From: an uncultured Leucobacter sp. | Lineage (GTDB): Bacteria > Actinomycetota > Actinomycetes > Actinomycetales > Microbacteriaceae | Direction of reading: 5' to 3' | NCBI GenBank assembly: GCA_945952575.1 | Contig: CAMFIY010000182.1 | Location: 1-5,992 of the forward strand | DNA length: 5,992 bases | In this document: positions 5,764-5,992 of the stretch, piece by piece | Numbering within the stretch: position 1 is the stretch's first letter | How the letters are laid out: the number at the start of each line of letters is the position of its first letter | The notes under the pieces: generated by a model | Told to the model about the DNA's origin: nothing | Databases searched by the model: none | Seen by the model: the letters and a program-made list of their open reading frames with translations, nothing else | Made by a program: the position numbers and the translations under genes

Positions 5764-5992
5764 GTCTGATCCGCACCTTCGCGACGGCCGGCCGCGTGCT
5801 CCGCCAGCTCAGCCACGATCCGCGATCCATCGCGCTGCTCGTGCTCATGCCGAGCCTGCTCGTGGGCCTTTTCGCCTGGCTCCTCGACGATCAGCCGGGA
5901 GCCTTCGACCGGCTCGGCGGGCCGATCCTCGCGCTCTTCCCCTTCATCCTCATGTTCATCATCACCTCGGTCACGACGTTGCGCGAGCGCCG
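5760..5992 (+). CDS. ABC-2 type exporter permease (3' end outside window)
   Basis: The first 77 residues are visible; the frame runs open through the window end. The ATG overlaps the ATPase stop (ATGA, 5760-5763) and has a strong ribosome binding site, GGAGGG at 5745-5750, nine bases upstream. The amino end is a short amphipathic stretch (MSLIRTFATAGRVLRQLSHD) followed by a helix at about residues 23-41. A brief extracytoplasmic loop (LLDDQPGAFDRLGG) comes next. A second hydrophobic segment at about 54-70 ends in TSVTTLRER, which in ABC-2 permeases continues into the conserved cytoplasmic coupling region. This is the membrane partner of the preceding ATPase; two copies of each would form the pump. 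The substrate cannot be inferred. Confidence 0.88.
   Translation, partial: MSLIRTFATAGRVLRQLSHDPRSIALLVLMPSLLVGLFAWLLDDQPGAFDRLGGPILALFPFILMFIITSVTTLRER

Noticed and set aside
4978..5992. Candidate antibiotic self-resistance pump within a biosynthetic cluster
   Set aside because: The ABC-2 pair resembles DrrAB-type pumps, but no biosynthetic gene is in the window and this family has many unrelated roles.

Overview
The window is GC-rich chromosomal DNA with very little intergenic space. Start/stop overlaps between adjacent genes, GTG starts, a leaderless-type promoter and tRNA genes without an encoded CCA end all point to a high-GC actinobacterium. The gene types fit Microbacteriaceae (Leucobacter- or Microbacterium-like), but the family-level placement is inference.

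Left part (1-2667, + strand): the end of an operon. It holds the 3' part of a MalF-type sugar ABC transporter permease, a complete MalG-type partner permease, and a metal-dependent amidohydrolase of the TrzA/MtaD (COG0402) type. Successive genes overlap by 4 and up to 11 bases, so they are probably translated in a coupled way. The transporter would import a small substrate and the cytosolic hydrolase might process it; the substrate cannot be read from the sequence. The solute-binding protein and ATPase genes are not in the window.

Middle (2668-3567): a perfect 26-base palindromic terminator, then two tRNA genes on the - strand, transcribed in the order Thr(GGT) then Met(CAT). A small four-helix membrane protein of unknown function is transcribed divergently from the tRNAs on the + strand. 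It converges on the next gene across a 73-base gap with two strong hairpins.

Right part (3568-5992): a - strand TRAM-domain RNA methyltransferase (TrmA/RlmD superfamily) that lacks the usual iron-sulfur cysteines. It is divergent from a + strand ABC-2 exporter operon: an ATPase with all nucleotide-binding motifs, overlapped by an ATGA junction with a membrane permease cut by the window end. The ATPase appears to be expressed from a leaderless promoter (TAGGCT six bases before its ATG).

I see no mobile element, CRISPR array, defence island or clearly new system. This is an ordinary housekeeping and transport region with a few details worth checking.
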